Positions 26,435-34,982 are shown, numbered from the stretch's first letter. The stretch: 64,000 bases of DNA from Streptomyces sp. A2-16 (GCF_018128905.1 NZ_CP063808.1:2976001-3040000); one strand, 5' to 3'. Numbers and translations are program-made. Notes: generated from the letters alone by a model not told the origin.

Positions 26435-27565
26435 ATGGACCTGTACGAGCACGAAGCACGGGGGCTTTTCGAGGAACACGGGATCCCCGTGCCACGGGCC
26501 GAGGTCACCGACTCGCCCCAGGAGGCCCGCGCGATCGCCCGGAGGCTCGGCGGCGCTGTCATCGTCAAGGCGCAGGTCAGGACCGGAGGCCGGGGCAAGG
26601 CGGGTGGGGTCCGGCTCGCCGCCGACCCCGCCGAGGCCGAGCGGACGGCTCGCCGGATCCTCGGCACGGACATCAAGGGACACGCGGTGGGCAAGGTCAT
26701 GCTGGCCGAACCCGTGGACATCGAGAGCGAGTTCTACGTCGCCTACGTCCTCGACCGAGCCGCCGGCCGTTTCCTCGCCATCGCCTCGGCGGAGGGCGGC
26801 ACGGACATAGAGGAGGTCGCCGCGGTCCGCCCGGAGGCGGTCGCCCGCGTGCACATCGACCCCGCGGAGGGCGTCACCTCGGCGAAGGCGGGCGAGATCG
26901 CCGAGGCGGCCGGACTGCCCCCGCAGACCGTCGACGTCCTCGTACGGCTGTGGGAGGTGCTGGTCCGCGAGGACGCCGTCCTCGTCGAGGTCAACCCGCT
27001 CGTCCGGGCTCGGCAGGGGCAGCTCCTCGCCCTCGACGCCAAGGTCACCCTCGACGACAACGCCCGCTTCCGGCAGGCCCGTTGGGGCGCCGAGCCGCTC
27101 GCATGCGACGATCCGCTGGAGGCGGCCGCCGCCGCGAGGGGCCTCAACTACGTCAAGCTCGACGGCGAGGTCGGCATCATCGGCAACGGCGCCGGCCTGG
27201 TCATGTCGACCCTGGACGTGGTCGCCGGCTGCGGGGCCCGGCCCGCCAACTTCCTCGACATCGGCGGCGGAGCCTCGGCCCAGGTCATGGCCGACGGACT
27301 GTCGGTCATCCTGTCCGACCCGGCCGTGAAGTCCGTCCTCGTCAACGTCTTCGGCGGCATCACCGCCTGCGACGCGGTCGCCGACGGCATCGTCAGGGCA
27401 CTGGACGAGGTACGGCTCGACAAGCCGCTCGTCGTACGCCTGGACGGCAACAACGCCGCCCGGGGCCGGGCCGTCCTCGACGGGCACGCCCACCCCCTGG
27501 TCCAGCAGGCCACCACCATGGACGGTGCCGCCCGCCGTGCCGCCGAACTCGCTAACGCAGCCTGA
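26435..27565 (+). CDS. sucC: Succinyl-CoA synthetase beta-subunit-like protein (ADP-forming CoA ligase)
   Basis: A 376-residue ATP-grasp subunit. It starts [20 protein letters not shown]. The nucleotide loop [16 protein letters not shown] is near residue 46, EVNPLVR near residue 187 carries magnesium ligands, and the C-terminal flavodoxin-like domain has [10 protein letters not shown] and [11 protein letters not shown]. Length fits SucC (about 390). This is likely a second, specialised copy and not the citric-acid-cycle pair, since it is divergent from frc and followed by sucD and an aldehyde dehydrogenase. It could charge oxalate, malate or another dicarboxylate with CoA, or supply succinyl-CoA as donor for CoA-transferase. 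The specificity cannot be read from sequence. Confidence 0.85.
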   Translation: MDLYEHEARGLFEEHGIPVPRAEVTDSPQEARAIARRLGGAVIVKAQVRTGGRGKAGGVRLAADPAEAERTARRILGTDIKGHAVGKVMLAEPVDIESEFYVAYVLDRAAGRFLAIASAEGGTDIEEVAAVRPEAVARVHIDPAEGVTSAKAGEIAEAAGLPPQTVDVLVRLWEVLVREDAVLVEVNPLVRARQGQLLALDAKVTLDDNARFRQARWGAEPLACDDPLEAAAAARGLNYVKLDGEVGIIGNGAGLVMSTLDVVAGCGARPANFLDIGGGASAQVMADGLSVILSDPAVKSVLVNVFGGITACDAVADGIVRALDEVRLDKPLVVRLDGNNAARGRAVLDGHAHPLVQQATTMDGAARRAAELANAA

Positions 27566-27576
27566 AGGAGCGGGAC

Positions 27577-28476
27577 ATGGCCATCTTCCTGACCAAGGAG
27601 TCCAGGGTCCTCGTCCAGGGCATGACCGGCGGCGAGGGCATGAAACACACCCGGCGGATGCTCGCCGCGGGCACCGACGTGGTGGGCGGCGTCAACCCGC
27701 GCAAGGCCGGGCGGACGGTCGACTTCGACGACCGTGCCGTCCCCGTCTTCGGCTCCGTCGCCGACGGCGTCCGGGCGACCGGAGCGGACGTCACCGTCGT
27801 CTTCGTGCCACCCGCCTTCGCTCGAGCGGCGGTCGTCGAGGCCGTCGACGCGGGCATCGCACTGGCCGTCGTCATCACCGAGGGCATCCCCGTGCACGAC
27901 TCCGTCGCCTTCACCTCGTACGCGAGGAAGAAGGGGACACGGATCGTCGGACCCAACTGCCCCGGCCTGATCACCCCCGGCCAGTCCAACGCGGGCATCA
28001 TCCCCGCGGACATCACCAGGTCCGGCCGTATCGGTCTGGTGTCCAAGTCGGGCACGCTCACCTACCAACTCATGCACGAGCTGCGCGACATCGGCTTCTC
28101 CACCTGTGTCGGCATCGGCGGGGACCCCGTCGTCGGCACCACCCACATCGACTGCCTGGCGGCCTTCCAGGACGACCCCGACACCGAACTGATCGTCCTC
28201 ATCGGGGAGATCGGCGGCGACGCCGAGGAACGGGCGGCCGCGTACGTCCGCGAGCACGTCACCAAACCCGTCGTCGGCTACATCGCCGGATTCACCGCGC
28301 CCGAGGGCAGGACGATGGGCCACGCCGGCGCCATCGTGTCCGGTTCGGCGGGCACGGCGCAGGCCAAGAAGCAGTCGCTGGAGGCGGTCGGCGTCAAGGT
28401 CGGCGACACCCCGACCGAGACGGCCCGCCTCGTGCTCGCCCTGCTGGACACGGTCCGCGAGGCCCCTCGGGCCTGA
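27577..28476 (+). CDS. sucD: Succinyl-CoA synthetase alpha-subunit-like protein
   Basis: A 299-residue CoA-binding subunit. The N-terminal Rossmann-like CoA domain has [18 protein letters not shown] and GGVNPRKAG; the ligase domain has [10 protein letters not shown]. The phosphorylated active-site histidine is His 249 in [10 protein letters not shown], equivalent to His 246 of the E. coli enzyme, so the pair should be catalytically competent. It starts 11 bp after sucC with a GGAGCGGG site. The pair forms a heteromeric ADP- or GDP-forming CoA ligase. Confidence 0.88.
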   Translation: MAIFLTKESRVLVQGMTGGEGMKHTRRMLAAGTDVVGGVNPRKAGRTVDFDDRAVPVFGSVADGVRATGADVTVVFVPPAFARAAVVEAVDAGIALAVVITEGIPVHDSVAFTSYARKKGTRIVGPNCPGLITPGQSNAGIIPADITRSGRIGLVSKSGTLTYQLMHELRDIGFSTCVGIGGDPVVGTTHIDCLAAFQDDPDTELIVLIGEIGGDAEERAAAYVREHVTKPVVGYIAGFTAPEGRTMGHAGAIVSGSAGTAQAKKQSLEAVGVKVGDTPTETARLVLALLDTVREAPRA

Positions 28477-28571
28477 CCCGGAACCCCACAGCGGCGGACG
28501 TCGGCACAGCCGACCCCGCCGCGCTCCCTCACACCCCGCCCCCGACTGTGCACCGAGAGCGGAGACACCAC

Positions 28572-30128
28572 ATGACAACCACCCTCGACTCCACCCAGCT
28601 CGTGCTGAAGTCCGGCACCTCCTGGAACGACGCCTGGCAGCGCTGCCTCGCCGTCGCCCCCGAGGCATTCCGGGACGACCGCGTCCTCAACCTCTGGGCC
28701 TCCGCCTGGCGGGCCGACGGCCGGGCCCTGCCCGCCACCAGCCCCGTCGACGGCAGCCCGATCGCCGGCCCGCCGCGCCTGGACCGGGAAGCCGCCCACC
28801 GGGCCGTTCGCGCCTCCCTCGACCAGCACCGCGCCTGGCGGCACATCCGGCTGGAAGAACGCCGGGCCCGCGTCGCGGCCACCCTCGACGCCCTCACCCA
28901 GCACCGCGAACTCCTCGCCCTCCTGCTGGTCTGGGAGATCGGCAAACCCTGGAGGCTCGCGCAGGCGGACGTCGACCGGGCCATCGACGGCGTGCGCTGG
29001 TACGTCGACGGCATCGAACCGATGGTCGAGGGCCGGGTCCCGCTGGACGGCCCGGTGTCCAACATCGCCAGCTGGAACTACCCGATGAGCGTGCTCGTCC
29101 ACGCCATGCTGGTGCAGGCACTGGCGGGCAACGCGGTCATCGCCAAGACCCCGACCGACGGCGGTGTCGCCTGTCTGACCCTGGCCTGCGCGCTCGCCGC
29201 CCGCGAGGGAATCCCCGTCACCCTCGTCAGCGGCAGCGGGGGAGAACTGTCCGAGGCGCTGGTGCGGGCGCCCGAGATCGGCTGCGTCTCCTTCGTCGGC
29301 GGCCGCGACACCGGCGCCGCCGTCGCCACGGCCGTCGCCGACCTCGGCAAGCGCCATGTCCTCGAACAGGAGGGACTCAACACCTGGGGCATCTGGAACC
29401 ACACCGACTGGGACGCGCTGACCGCCGTCATCCCCAAGCTCTTCGACTACGGCAAGCAGCGCTGCACCGCCTACCCGCGGTTCGTCGTCCAGCGCGAGCT
29501 CTTCGACGAGTTCCTGGCGGCCTACCTCCCCGCCGTGCGCACCCTGCGCCTCGGCCACCCGCTCGCCGTCGAGAACCCCGACGACCCCTACCCCGCACTG
29601 GACTTCGGGCCGGTGATCAACGCGGCCAAGGCGAAGGAACTGCGCGACCAGGTCGCCGAGGCCATCAACCGCGGCGCGGTCCCCGTGCACCGCGGCAGCG
29701 AGGCCGACGCCCGCTTCCTGCCCGGCCAGGACACCTCGGCGTACGTCCAGCCGGTCACCCTTCTGGGCCCGCCCCCGTCCTCACCCCTGCACCACGCGGA
29801 ACCCTTCGGCCCGGTCGACACCATCGTCCTGGTCGACACCGAGGCGGAACTGCTGGCCGCCATGAACGCCTCCAACGGCGCGCTGGTCGCCACGCTGTCC
29901 ACCGACGACCGGGCCACCTTCGACCGGCTCGCCCCGCAGATCCGCGCGTTCAAGGTCGGTCACGGCACACCGCGTTCCCGCGGCGACCGAGACGAGCTGT
30001 TCGGCGGGTTCGGAGCGTCCTGGCGCGGTGCCTTCGTCGGGGGCGAACTTCTCGTGCGCGCGGTCACTCGGGGCCCCGCAGACGAACGGCTGCCCGGCAA
30101 CTTCCCCGAGTACCAGCTGATGCCGTGA
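28572..30128 (+). CDS. Aldehyde dehydrogenase-family protein of unknown substrate
   Basis: A 518-residue ALDH-superfamily enzyme. Recognisable elements are SNIASWNYPMSVLVHAML (the helix after the W-N/Y motif), AVIAKTPTDGG (NAD-binding Lys), a glutamate in VLEQEGLNTWG in place of the usual ELGGK, the catalytic Cys 298 in YGKQRCTAY, and HHAEPFGPVDTIV near the C-terminus. The altered ELGGK box and the unusual N-terminus suggest a subfamily away from ordinary NAD aldehyde dehydrogenases, possibly CoA-acylating. It lies 95 bp after sucD in an oxalate island, so glyoxylate, glycolaldehyde or an acyl-CoA such as oxalyl- or formyl-CoA are candidate substrates. The frame is intact. Confidence 0.8.
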   Translation: MTTTLDSTQLVLKSGTSWNDAWQRCLAVAPEAFRDDRVLNLWASAWRADGRALPATSPVDGSPIAGPPRLDREAAHRAVRASLDQHRAWRHIRLEERRARVAATLDALTQHRELLALLLVWEIGKPWRLAQADVDRAIDGVRWYVDGIEPMVEGRVPLDGPVSNIASWNYPMSVLVHAMLVQALAGNAVIAKTPTDGGVACLTLACALAAREGIPVTLVSGSGGELSEALVRAPEIGCVSFVGGRDTGAAVATAVADLGKRHVLEQEGLNTWGIWNHTDWDALTAVIPKLFDYGKQRCTAYPRFVVQRELFDEFLAAYLPAVRTLRLGHPLAVENPDDPYPALDFGPVINAAKAKELRDQVAEAINRGAVPVHRGSEADARFLPGQDTSAYVQPVTLLGPPPSSPLHHAEPFGPVDTIVLVDTEAELLAAMNASNGALVATLSTDDRATFDRLAPQIRAFKVGHGTPRSRGDRDELFGGFGASWRGAFVGGELLVRAVTRGPADERLPGNFPEYQLMP

Positions 30129-30210
30129 GGCAGGTCCGGACGGCGCCCCGCGAAGGGGCGCCGCGCGGGCACCGGCGAACACACGACGACGCGGAGATGG
30201 GGTGGCGAGC

Positions 30211-31388
30211 ATGACGTTGGCGCTTGATGGTGTGCGGGTGCTGGACATGACGCATGTGCAGTCGGGTCCGTCGGCGACGCAGTTGCTGGCGTGGCTGGGG
30301 GCGGATGTGGTGAAGGTGGAGGCGCCGGGCGGGGATGTCACGCGGGGTCAGTTGCGGGATGTGCCGGAGGCGGACTCGCTGTATTTCACGATGCTCAACT
30401 GCAACAAGCGCAGCATCACGCTGAATGTGAAGACGGAGCGGGGGCGGGAGATCCTGACCGCGCTGATCCGGGGTGCGGATGTGCTGGTGGAGAACTTCGC
30501 GCCGGGCGCGGTGGAGCGGATGGGTTTCCCCTGGGAGCGGATCCGGGAGATCAACCCGCGGATCGTGTATGCGTCGATCAAGGGCTTCGGCCCGGGCCCG
30601 TACATGGATTTCAAGGCGTACGAGGTGGTGGCGCAGGCGATGGGCGGCTCGATGGCCACCACCGGGTTCGAGGACGGGCCGCCGCTGGCGACCGGGGCGC
30701 AGATCGGTGACTCCGGCACCGGTATCCACGCGGTGGCCGCCGTGCTGGCCGCGCTCCTGCAGCGCGAGAGGACCGGACGCGGCCAGCGCGTGGACGTGGC
30801 CATGCAGCACGCGGTGCTCAACCTGTGCCGGGTCAAGCTCCGTGACCAGCAGCGCCTGGCCCACGGGCCGCTGGCGGAATACCCCAACGAGGACTTCGGC
30901 GACGAGGTGCCCCGCTCCGGCAACGCCTCCGGCGGCGGCCAGCCCGGCTGGGCCGTGCGCTGCGCACCCGGCGGACCCAACGACTACGTCTACGTCATCG
31001 TCCAGCCCCAGGGCTGGCAGCCGCTCGCCGCTCTCATCGGCCGGCCCGAACTCGCCGACGACCCCGAGTGGTCCACCCCCCAGGCACGGCTGCCGAAACT
31101 GGCGAAGATGTTCCAGCTGATCGAGGAATGGACCGCCACCCTGCCCAAACGGCAGGTCCTGCACCACCTCAACCGCGCGAACATTCCCTGCGGGCCGATC
31201 CTGTCGACCAGGGAGATCATCGAGGACCCCGCACTCGCCGACAACGACATGATCGTCGAGGTCGACCACCCCCACCGCGGCACCTTCACCACCGTCGGCA
31301 ACCCCCTCAAACTCTCCGACTCCCCCACCACCATCACCACCCCACCCCTCCTCGGCCAGCACAACCACGAGATCTACATCGGCGAACT
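30211..31388 (+). repeat. Inverted repeat, copy B (partner 25117-26294)
   Basis: Partner of the block described at 25117. The two copies flank a 3.9-kb segment carrying sucC, sucD and the aldehyde dehydrogenase. Their opposite orientation means recombination between them would invert that segment. Confidence 0.9.
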
Positions 31389-31440
31389 CGGCTTGTCCCA
31401 GGACGAGTTGCCGCGTCTCCGGGAGCAGGGCGTCATCTGA
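30211..31440 (+). CDS. frc: Formyl-CoA:oxalate CoA-transferase (copy B)
   Basis: A 409-residue class III CoA-transferase with the same reaction as copy A (25065). The first 392 or so residues are identical; the last 17 differ (LSQDELPRLREQGVI here, against GDEELRLLEAGGVI). A GTG nine bases upstream is in frame, but ATG 30211 is where identity with copy A begins and follows a GGAGATGGGG site. It is preceded by the aldehyde dehydrogenase (83 bp) and followed by carbonic anhydrase (53 bp), probably one transcript. Codon choice changes along the gene: G-ending codons dominate the first third and C-ending the last, an oddity shared by both copies. Confidence 0.93.
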   Translation: MTLALDGVRVLDMTHVQSGPSATQLLAWLGADVVKVEAPGGDVTRGQLRDVPEADSLYFTMLNCNKRSITLNVKTERGREILTALIRGADVLVENFAPGAVERMGFPWERIREINPRIVYASIKGFGPGPYMDFKAYEVVAQAMGGSMATTGFEDGPPLATGAQIGDSGTGIHAVAAVLAALLQRERTGRGQRVDVAMQHAVLNLCRVKLRDQQRLAHGPLAEYPNEDFGDEVPRSGNASGGGQPGWAVRCAPGGPNDYVYVIVQPQGWQPLAALIGRPELADDPEWSTPQARLPKLAKMFQLIEEWTATLPKRQVLHHLNRANIPCGPILSTREIIEDPALADNDMIVEVDHPHRGTFTTVGNPLKLSDSPTTITTPPLLGQHNHEIYIGELGLSQDELPRLREQGVI

Positions 31441-31493
31441 CCGACTCGACTACTCGACCAACCGACAACTCGACCGGAGAGAGGGAGCCCCAC

Positions 31494-32015
31494 ATGTCGA
31501 CCTCACCACCCCGAACCGCGACCGTCACCGACCGGCTCGTGGAAGCCAACCGTGCCTACGCCGCCGGGTTCACCGACCCCGGCATGGGCGCCCGCCCCGT
31601 CCTGCGCGTCGCCGTCGTGGCCTGCATGGACGCTCGCCTCGACCTGCACGCCGCGCTCGGCCTGGAGCTCGGCGACTGCCACACCATTCGCAACGCGGGA
31701 GGTGTCGTCACCGATGACACGATCCGCTCCCTGACGATCAGCCAGCGGGCGCTCGGCACCCGCAGTGTGGTCCTCATCCACCACACCGGCTGCGGTCTGC
31801 AGACCCTGACCGAGGACTTCCGGCACGAACTCGAGCTGGAGGTCGGCCAACGTCCCGCCTGGGCGGTGGAGGCCTTCCGGGACGTGGACCAGGATGTACG
31901 GCAGTCCATGCAGCGGGTGCGCACCTCGCCGTTCCTCCCGCACACCGACGACGTGCGCGGGTTCGTCTTCGACGTGGCGACCGGGCTGTTGCGGGAGACG
32001 ACCCCGAGCTCCTGA
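31494..32015 (+). CDS. Beta-class carbonic anhydrase
   Basis: A 173-residue zinc enzyme interconverting CO2 and bicarbonate. The ligands are visible: Cys 44 with the catalytic Asp/Arg dyad (CMDARLD), then His 97 and Cys 100 (HHTGC). The length and the RNAGGVVTDD block fit the small clade of beta carbonic anhydrases in actinobacteria. A GAGAGGGAG site precedes the ATG. It follows frc copy B by 53 bp and is probably co-transcribed. Oxalyl-CoA decarboxylase and formate dehydrogenase each release CO2, so a hydration catalyst fits the pathway. Confidence 0.9.
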   Translation: MSTSPPRTATVTDRLVEANRAYAAGFTDPGMGARPVLRVAVVACMDARLDLHAALGLELGDCHTIRNAGGVVTDDTIRSLTISQRALGTRSVVLIHHTGCGLQTLTEDFRHELELEVGQRPAWAVEAFRDVDQDVRQSMQRVRTSPFLPHTDDVRGFVFDVATGLLRETTPSS

Positions 32016-32046
32016 GACTCCCGCACACGTCGGCGACCGGCCGGGG

Positions 32047-32739
32047 TCAGGCGCCCCGGCCGGCCGCCGCGGCGATCTGGGCGCAGTAGAACTCGGTCGT
32101 GTTGCGCGTGTGGCGGCGCATGAGCTCCTCGGCGCGGTCGGGAGCGCCCTCGCCGATGGCCTCGATGATCCTCGCGTGCTCGTTCCAGGCGTCCTTGCCG
32201 CGAGGCCTGGCGATGGGCATGTAGTACCAGCGCACCCGCCGGTCGACCTGGGGGATGAGCTCGGCGAGGACCGCGTTGCGGGACAGCTGGGTGATGTGGG
32301 TGTGGAGGGCGGCGTTCGCCTCCACGACGGCCCGGGCGTCCTCGGCCGCCAGAGCTGCCAGTCCGGTCTGCTGGAGTTCCCACAGCCGGGCGACGTCGCG
32401 CGAGGTGGCGTGCAGGGCGGCGCCGCGTGCGGAGTGAGTCTCCAAGAGGGCCCGGACACTGAGGAGTTGAGCGCACTCCTCGGCGGTGGGGGAGTGGACG
32501 AAGGCTCCCTGGGCGGGGCGCAGGTCGACCCAACCGGCGGTCTGGAGCCGCTGGAGCGCCTCACGGATCGGCTGCCGGCTGACGCCGAGACTGACGGCGA
32601 GTTCGGCCTCGACGAGATGCCGGCCGGGTTTGAGGGAGCCGTTGATGATCATTTCGGTGAGGGTCTCGTAGACGGCCTGGCGGAGCGGGGTGGGCCTGCT
32701 GATCGGGCCAGGGGCTGTCGCGGTGGGTGTGTCGGGCAT
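32047..32739 (-). CDS. GntR/FCD-family transcriptional regulator
   Basis: A 230-residue regulator. The winged helix is at residues about 20-85 (PLRQAVYETLTEMIINGSLKPGRHLVEAELAVSLGVSRQPIREAL) and the FCD domain at about 95-220 (VVEANAALHTHIT; WYYMPIARPRGKDAWNEHARIIEAI). The start is ATG 32739, with AGGGAG 9 bp upstream; longer in-frame extensions run into the promoter. It is convergent with carbonic anhydrase and divergent from an acyl-CoA dehydrogenase-like gene, with an ATACTGTAT site 70 bp upstream, consistent with autoregulation. It closely resembles the regulator at 34293, so the two are recent paralogues. Confidence 0.93.
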   Translation of the reverse strand: MPDTPTATAPGPISRPTPLRQAVYETLTEMIINGSLKPGRHLVEAELAVSLGVSRQPIREALQRLQTAGWVDLRPAQGAFVHSPTAEECAQLLSVRALLETHSARGAALHATSRDVARLWELQQTGLAALAAEDARAVVEANAALHTHITQLSRNAVLAELIPQVDRRVRWYYMPIARPRGKDAWNEHARIIEAIGEGAPDRAEELMRRHTRNTTEFYCAQIAAAAGRGA

Positions 32740-32809
32740 GGGCCCTGTCTCCCTCGTTCGACGCTGGGTCGCCCGGCTGGACCCCGGGCGCGGCCACCTT
32801 CCCATTCAG

Positions 32810-32825
32810 AATACTGTATGCAATT
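32810..32825. promoter_or_regulatory. ATACTGTAT operator-like site, GntR / acyl-CoA dehydrogenase promoter
   Basis: AATACTGTATGCAATT between the divergent GntR and acyl-CoA dehydrogenase-like genes contains the ATACTGTAT core (32811-32819), the same palindromic element as at 40369 read on the other strand. Confidence 0.5.
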
Positions 32826-32870
32826 ATCGTTCGGCAGTGGAACATCAGCCACGCCCGAGGGGGTCGCCCC

Positions 32871-33740
32871 GTGTCGTACCGCACTGCTCTCTCCGAAGTC
32901 CTGACCGACGTCGTCGCACCCGCCGCGGAAGCGGCGGCCGTCCAGGGCCGGTTCCCTCGCGGCGCCGTCACGGCACTGGGCCGCGCGGGGCTCCTGGGAC
33001 TCACCGTCTCCACCGAATTCGGCGGTGGGGGGCGGGGGTTGCCGGAAGCCGCCGATGTCGTCGCACGAACCGCGCGCGTCTGCCCGGCCACGGCGGCCGT
33101 GCTCCGGTCCCACTACACGGCGGTCGCCGTCATCGATGCCTGCGGCGGCCCCTGGCTGCGCGCCGAGATCGCCGCCGGACGCCACCTGGGCAGTCTCGCC
33201 CTCGCGGAGTCGGAGTCGGAGTCGGAGTCGGAGTCGGAGGAGGGAGAGGTGGACGGGGAGGGAGCGAGCGGGAGTGGGCGTGAGGTGGACGGGCTTACGG
33301 CGCAGACCCAGCTCCTCGTGCCGCGCTCCGTCGCCACCCGTTCAGGAGGCGTGGTCGCCCTGCGAGCCCGCAAGCGGCGGGTGGTCGCGGCGGGGGAGGC
33401 CGACACCTACGTCTGGTCCTCCCGCCCCCTCAACGCTCCCGACGGACTGACCCTCTGGGCGGTCCCGGCGCACGCCCCGGACCTCTTCGTCCCGGCGCGG
33501 CCCGGCGTCACGGGGCCTCGCGGCAGCGCGACGTCCACGGTCTTCGCCGATCCGGTGCTCGTACCCGCCGAGGCGATGCTCGGCACGGACGGCGGCGGGC
33601 TCGACCACGTGCTGCGCACGGTCCTGCCCTGGCTGCTCGAACTCCGGGCCGCCGCCGAGACCCGCCGCCCGCGGGCCCTCGATGCCGTGGACCTCGGGAC
33701 CGCCGCCCGCCACCCCGCCGGCTCCCTCGCCGCGTCCTGA
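32871..33740 (+). CDS. Truncated acyl-CoA dehydrogenase-like protein with a Ser-Glu repeat insert
   Basis: A 289-residue protein starting at GTG 32871 (CGAGGGGG upstream). The first 110 residues resemble the N-terminal helical domain of acyl-CoA dehydrogenases (LGRAGLLGLTVSTEFGGGGRGLPEAADVVARTARVCPATAAVL). Residues about 150-265 resemble the middle beta domain. In between lies an acidic (ES)5 stretch encoded by a hexanucleotide repeat. The C-terminal four-helix domain that carries the catalytic base and most FAD contacts is missing; family members have about 380 residues. It is probably a decaying gene, though its promoter still has the shared operator. A repeat-rich non-coding tract follows directly. 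Confidence 0.6.
   Translation: MSYRTALSEVLTDVVAPAAEAAAVQGRFPRGAVTALGRAGLLGLTVSTEFGGGGRGLPEAADVVARTARVCPATAAVLRSHYTAVAVIDACGGPWLRAEIAAGRHLGSLALAESESESESESEEGEVDGEGASGSGREVDGLTAQTQLLVPRSVATRSGGVVALRARKRRVVAAGEADTYVWSSRPLNAPDGLTLWAVPAHAPDLFVPARPGVTGPRGSATSTVFADPVLVPAEAMLGTDGGGLDHVLRTVLPWLLELRAAAETRRPRALDAVDLGTAARHPAGSLAAS
33207..33239 (+). repeat. GAGTCG hexanucleotide microsatellite
   Basis: Five and a half uninterrupted copies of GAGTCG, in frame, encoding alternating Glu-Ser inside the acyl-CoA dehydrogenase-like gene. Because the unit is six bases, slippage would change length without breaking the frame. Confidence 0.9.
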
Positions 33741-34292
33741 GCCGTGCGAGGGGAACCGCTCGCCGGAGCGACACCGGCCGCCATGTGGGCAGGGGCCTGC
33801 CATGAACGGGCCGTCACCTGCACGGGGGCCTGCCGTGAACCGGTCGCCACCCGCACCGGAGCGCGACGCGAACCAGCCGCCGCCTGCACGGGAGCGTGCC
33901 GTGGACCGGCCGCCGCGTGCACGGGGGCCTGCGGCGAATCGGCCGCCACCCGCACGGGAGCCTGTGGCGAGCGGGCCCTTACCTGCAGGGGAGTCTGCCG
34001 TGAACGGGCCGCCGCCTGCACGGGAGCGTGCCGTGGACCGGCCGTCACGTGCACGGGGGCCTGCTGCGAATCGCCCGCCACCCGCACCGGAGCCTGTGGC
34101 GAGCGGGCCCTTACCTGCACAGGAGCCTTCCGTGAACCGGCCGTCACCCGCACGGGAGTCTTCCGCGAACCGACCGCCACCCGCACCGGAGCCTGCCGCG
34201 AACGCCAACGCCCCCGGCAAGTCCATCGCCGCCGGCGAGTCCAACGCCCCCGGCAACCCCCACACCCCCGGCAGGTCCCGCACCCGCGCCGA
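33741..34292. other. 552-bp stretch without a convincing gene, mostly minisatellite
   Basis: Between the truncated acyl-CoA dehydrogenase and the GntR gene I see no ORF with normal Streptomyces codon use. Four frames are open through the repeats because the unit length is a multiple of three, and the plus frame contains TTA codons and poor third-position bias. The tract is mostly the 33-bp repeat listed next. The final 70 bp is C-rich spacer. Confidence 0.6.
33791..34219. repeat. 33-bp minisatellite, about 13 tandem units
   Basis: Thirteen head-to-tail 33-bp units. A typical unit begins GGGAGCCTG, has CGTGAACCGGCCG-like sequence in the middle and ends CACCCGCAC. Unit boundaries fall at 33791, 33824, 33857, 33890, 33923, 33956, 33989, 34022, 34055, 34088, 34121, 34154 and 34187. 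Units 4-6 and 8-10 are nearly identical triplets (two or three differences per unit), showing a later duplication of a 132-bp block of four units. The last unit is degenerate. Confidence 0.9.
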
Positions 34293-34982
34293 CTACCCCC
34301 GCTTCTCCGCGGCCGCGATCTGCCTGCGGTAGAAGTCGGTCGTGCGCTCGGTGTGTGCCCGCATGATCTCGCCTGCCCGGTCGGCGTCACCCTTGGCGAT
34401 GGCCTTGATGAGCTGGGAGTGCTCGTTCCAGGCCTCCTTGCCGCGGGGCTTGGCGATGGGGGTGTAGTACCAGCGGACCTTCTGGCCGACCTGGGCGATC
34501 AGTTCGGCCAGTACGGCGTTGTCGGCCACGGCGGTGATGTAGTCGTGCAGCGCGGTGTTGGCGGCGACCAGCCGGTCGACGTCGCCGTCGGCGAGCGCGG
34601 CGACACCGTCCAGCTGGAGTTCATCAAGACGAGTGATGTCCTCGGGCTTCGCGTTCTTGGCGGCGAGCTGCGCGGAGTAGGTCTCCAGGACCGCCCGCAC
34701 CCCGAGCAGTTGGGCCGCCTCCTCCTCGGTGGGGGAGTGCACGAAGGCCCCCTGGGCGGGGCGCAGGTCGACCCATCCGGCGGTCTGGAGCCGCTGGAGA
34801 GCCTCGCGGACCGGCTGCCGGCTGACGCCGAGATGCTCGGCGAGCTCCGCCTCGACCAGGTGCTGGCCGGGCTTGAGGGAACCGTTGACGATGAGCTCGG
34901 TGAGGGCGTCGTACACGGCCTGACGCAGCGGTGCCGGGCGGGTGACGCGCCGGGACGCTGCTGCCGTGAGTGCCTCGCGCAT
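34293..34982 (-). CDS. GntR/FCD-family transcriptional regulator
   Basis: A 229-residue regulator. The winged helix is at residues about 18-85 (PLRQAVYDALTELIVNGSLKPGQHLVEAELAEHLGVSRQPVREAL) and the FCD domain at about 95-215 (RLVAANTALHDYIT; AVLAELIAQVGQKVRWYYTPIAKPRGKEAWNEHSQLIKAI). It is divergent from the formate dehydrogenase operon, and two ATACAG-type dyads lie in the 243-bp gap. It is therefore the best candidate for controlling fdsGBAD and, through the same motif, frc and the other sites. It is a paralogue of the regulator at 32047. Confidence 0.94.
   Translation of the reverse strand: MREALTAAASRRVTRPAPLRQAVYDALTELIVNGSLKPGQHLVEAELAEHLGVSRQPVREALQRLQTAGWVDLRPAQGAFVHSPTEEEAAQLLGVRAVLETYSAQLAAKNAKPEDITRLDELQLDGVAALADGDVDRLVAANTALHDYITAVADNAVLAELIAQVGQKVRWYYTPIAKPRGKEAWNEHSQLIKAIAKGDADRAGEIMRAHTERTTDFYRRQIAAAEKRG

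Noticed and set aside
30202..30210. Earlier GTG start for frc copy B
   Set aside because: The identity with copy A begins at the ATG at 30211, and the ribosome binding site spacing suits the ATG better.
33791..34219. CRISPR array
   Set aside because: The units are directly contiguous with no unique spacers, and no cas genes are present.
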